In this document: piece by piece, positions 23,555-24,028 of the stretch | How the letters are laid out: every line of letters starts with the position of its first letter | Numbering within the stretch: the stretch's first letter is position 1 | Position numbers and translations under genes: made by a program | Notes under the pieces: model-generated | What the model was told of the DNA's origin: nothing | Seen by the model: the letters and a program-made list of their open reading frames with translations, nothing else | Database searches by the model: none | Source: an uncultured Eubacteriales bacterium | GTDB lineage: Bacteria > Bacillota > Clostridia > Oscillospirales > Acutalibacteraceae | Direction: 5' to 3' | Assembly (NCBI GenBank): GCA_948823415.1 | Contig: CAQKRU010000011.1 | Coordinates: forward strand, 219 to 24,246 | Length of the DNA: 24,028 nucleotides

Positions 23555-24028
23555 TCAGCTAAGGATACGCAACCCCTTAGGGTACTTGTTTTTTAGCCGA
23601 CCGTTAACAGCCTTGCCAAATCCCACTACAATGCCGTCCACACAAACCCCAACATACCCGTTAAGCTTATCGTCAATCGAGATCTCATGCCCCCTTAAAT
23701 ACTCCAAAATCTCGCTTGAGTCGGAACTAAGGTCAACGCTAAACTTGAGCTCCTCTCTGGAGGCCGCAATAAAAGCCGCGTGTGCTGGTTCCCAGACGGA
23801 GCCTTTGCTCGTGGCTAAAAGCACGCCCGCCCGCAGAACACCTAACCCCGAAAGGTCCGGTAGGCCTTCTGGCAAAATGATGAATTTATCCGAGACCTTA
23901 GCTATTTTGCCGTAGACGTCACAATTAAAAAGCTGCAAAAAAATCTCATGTCCAAGCTTATTATCTGTATTTTTCGCGGTTTTATAATTAAAACTTCGCA
24001 CTTTTTTCGCGCCGTCACGAATTTTTCT
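23555..24028 (-). CDS. RsmF-type 16S rRNA m5C methyltransferase, C-terminal part (5' end outside window)
   Basis: Only the last 157 codons are in the window; the frame is open to the right-hand edge, so the gene is partial. The visible part matches the C-terminal RNA-binding region of RsmF/NOL1-NOP2-Sun proteins: KIAKVSDKFIILPEGLPDL, then GLGVLRAGVLLATSKG, FEPSHA-like VWEPAHAAF, and a PUA-like end with DGIVVGFGKAVNGRLKNKYPKGLR. The SAM-binding and catalytic cysteine part would lie beyond 24028. Full-length members methylate cytosine-C5 in 16S rRNA. A GTG at 24001 in frame is not a real start, because family members extend well upstream. Confidence 0.8.
   Translation of the reverse strand, partial: RKIRDGAKKVRSFNYKTAKNTDNKLGHEIFLQLFNCDVYGKIAKVSDKFIILPEGLPDLSGLGVLRAGVLLATSKGSVWEPAHAAFIAASREELKFSVDLSSDSSEILEYLRGHEISIDDKLNGYVGVCVDGIVVGFGKAVNGRLKNKYPKGLRILS

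Overview
The window looks like chromosomal DNA of a Gram-positive Firmicute of the class Clostridia. Pointers are IreB, a zinc-ribbon PheS, a bifunctional Rel, two ECF-type S components, a GH25-LysM lysozyme and frequent TTG starts behind strong GGAGG-type Shine-Dalgarno sites. No rRNA, tRNA, CRISPR array, transposase or phage structural gene is visible. Almost everything reads on the minus strand; only a lysozyme, a solute symporter and a zinc-ribbon membrane protein read on plus. The assignment is from gene content only and is not resolved below class.

Layout. 1-5300: a small radical SAM protein (queuine-lyase-like), a 100-aa unknown protein, ireB and pheST. 5130-6110: a gene-poor stretch with the pheS promoter, a possible leader ORF, two hairpins and a secreted repeat-type protein broken by a one-base frameshift. 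6264-8680: the lysozyme and a TrkH/KtrB potassium channel subunit in convergent orientation. 8731-15300: a housekeeping series recJ-rel-MBL hydrolase-nucleoside kinase, then queT-trkH with its own promoter. 15381-16300: an A+T-rich membrane protein of unknown role with an HPD motif, divergent from a DAACS-family symporter. 17500-19030: an ECF S component, a stand-alone FakA-like domain, and a zinc-ribbon membrane protein. 19044-22510: a compact surface-polysaccharide operon (initiating sugar transferase, DegT aminotransferase, O-antigen-ligase-like protein). 22613 to the end: a zinc-dependent-phospholipase-C-like protein and the 3' end of an RsmF-type rRNA methyltransferase gene that runs off the window.

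Functional links. pheS and pheT form one synthetase. recJ, rel, the hydrolase and the kinase probably share one transcript. A queuine/preQ1 transporter component and a probable queuine lyase lie 8 kb apart, suggesting that this organism salvages rather than makes queuosine precursors. The three polysaccharide genes cover sugar amination, transfer to a lipid carrier and polymer ligation or polymerisation, but no other glycosyltransferase or flippase is nearby.

I see no clear large new multi-gene system. The items most worth a second look are the HPD-motif membrane protein, the symporter with altered substrate and cation residues, the frameshifted secreted protein, the stand-alone FakA-like domain, and the pheS leader ORF.
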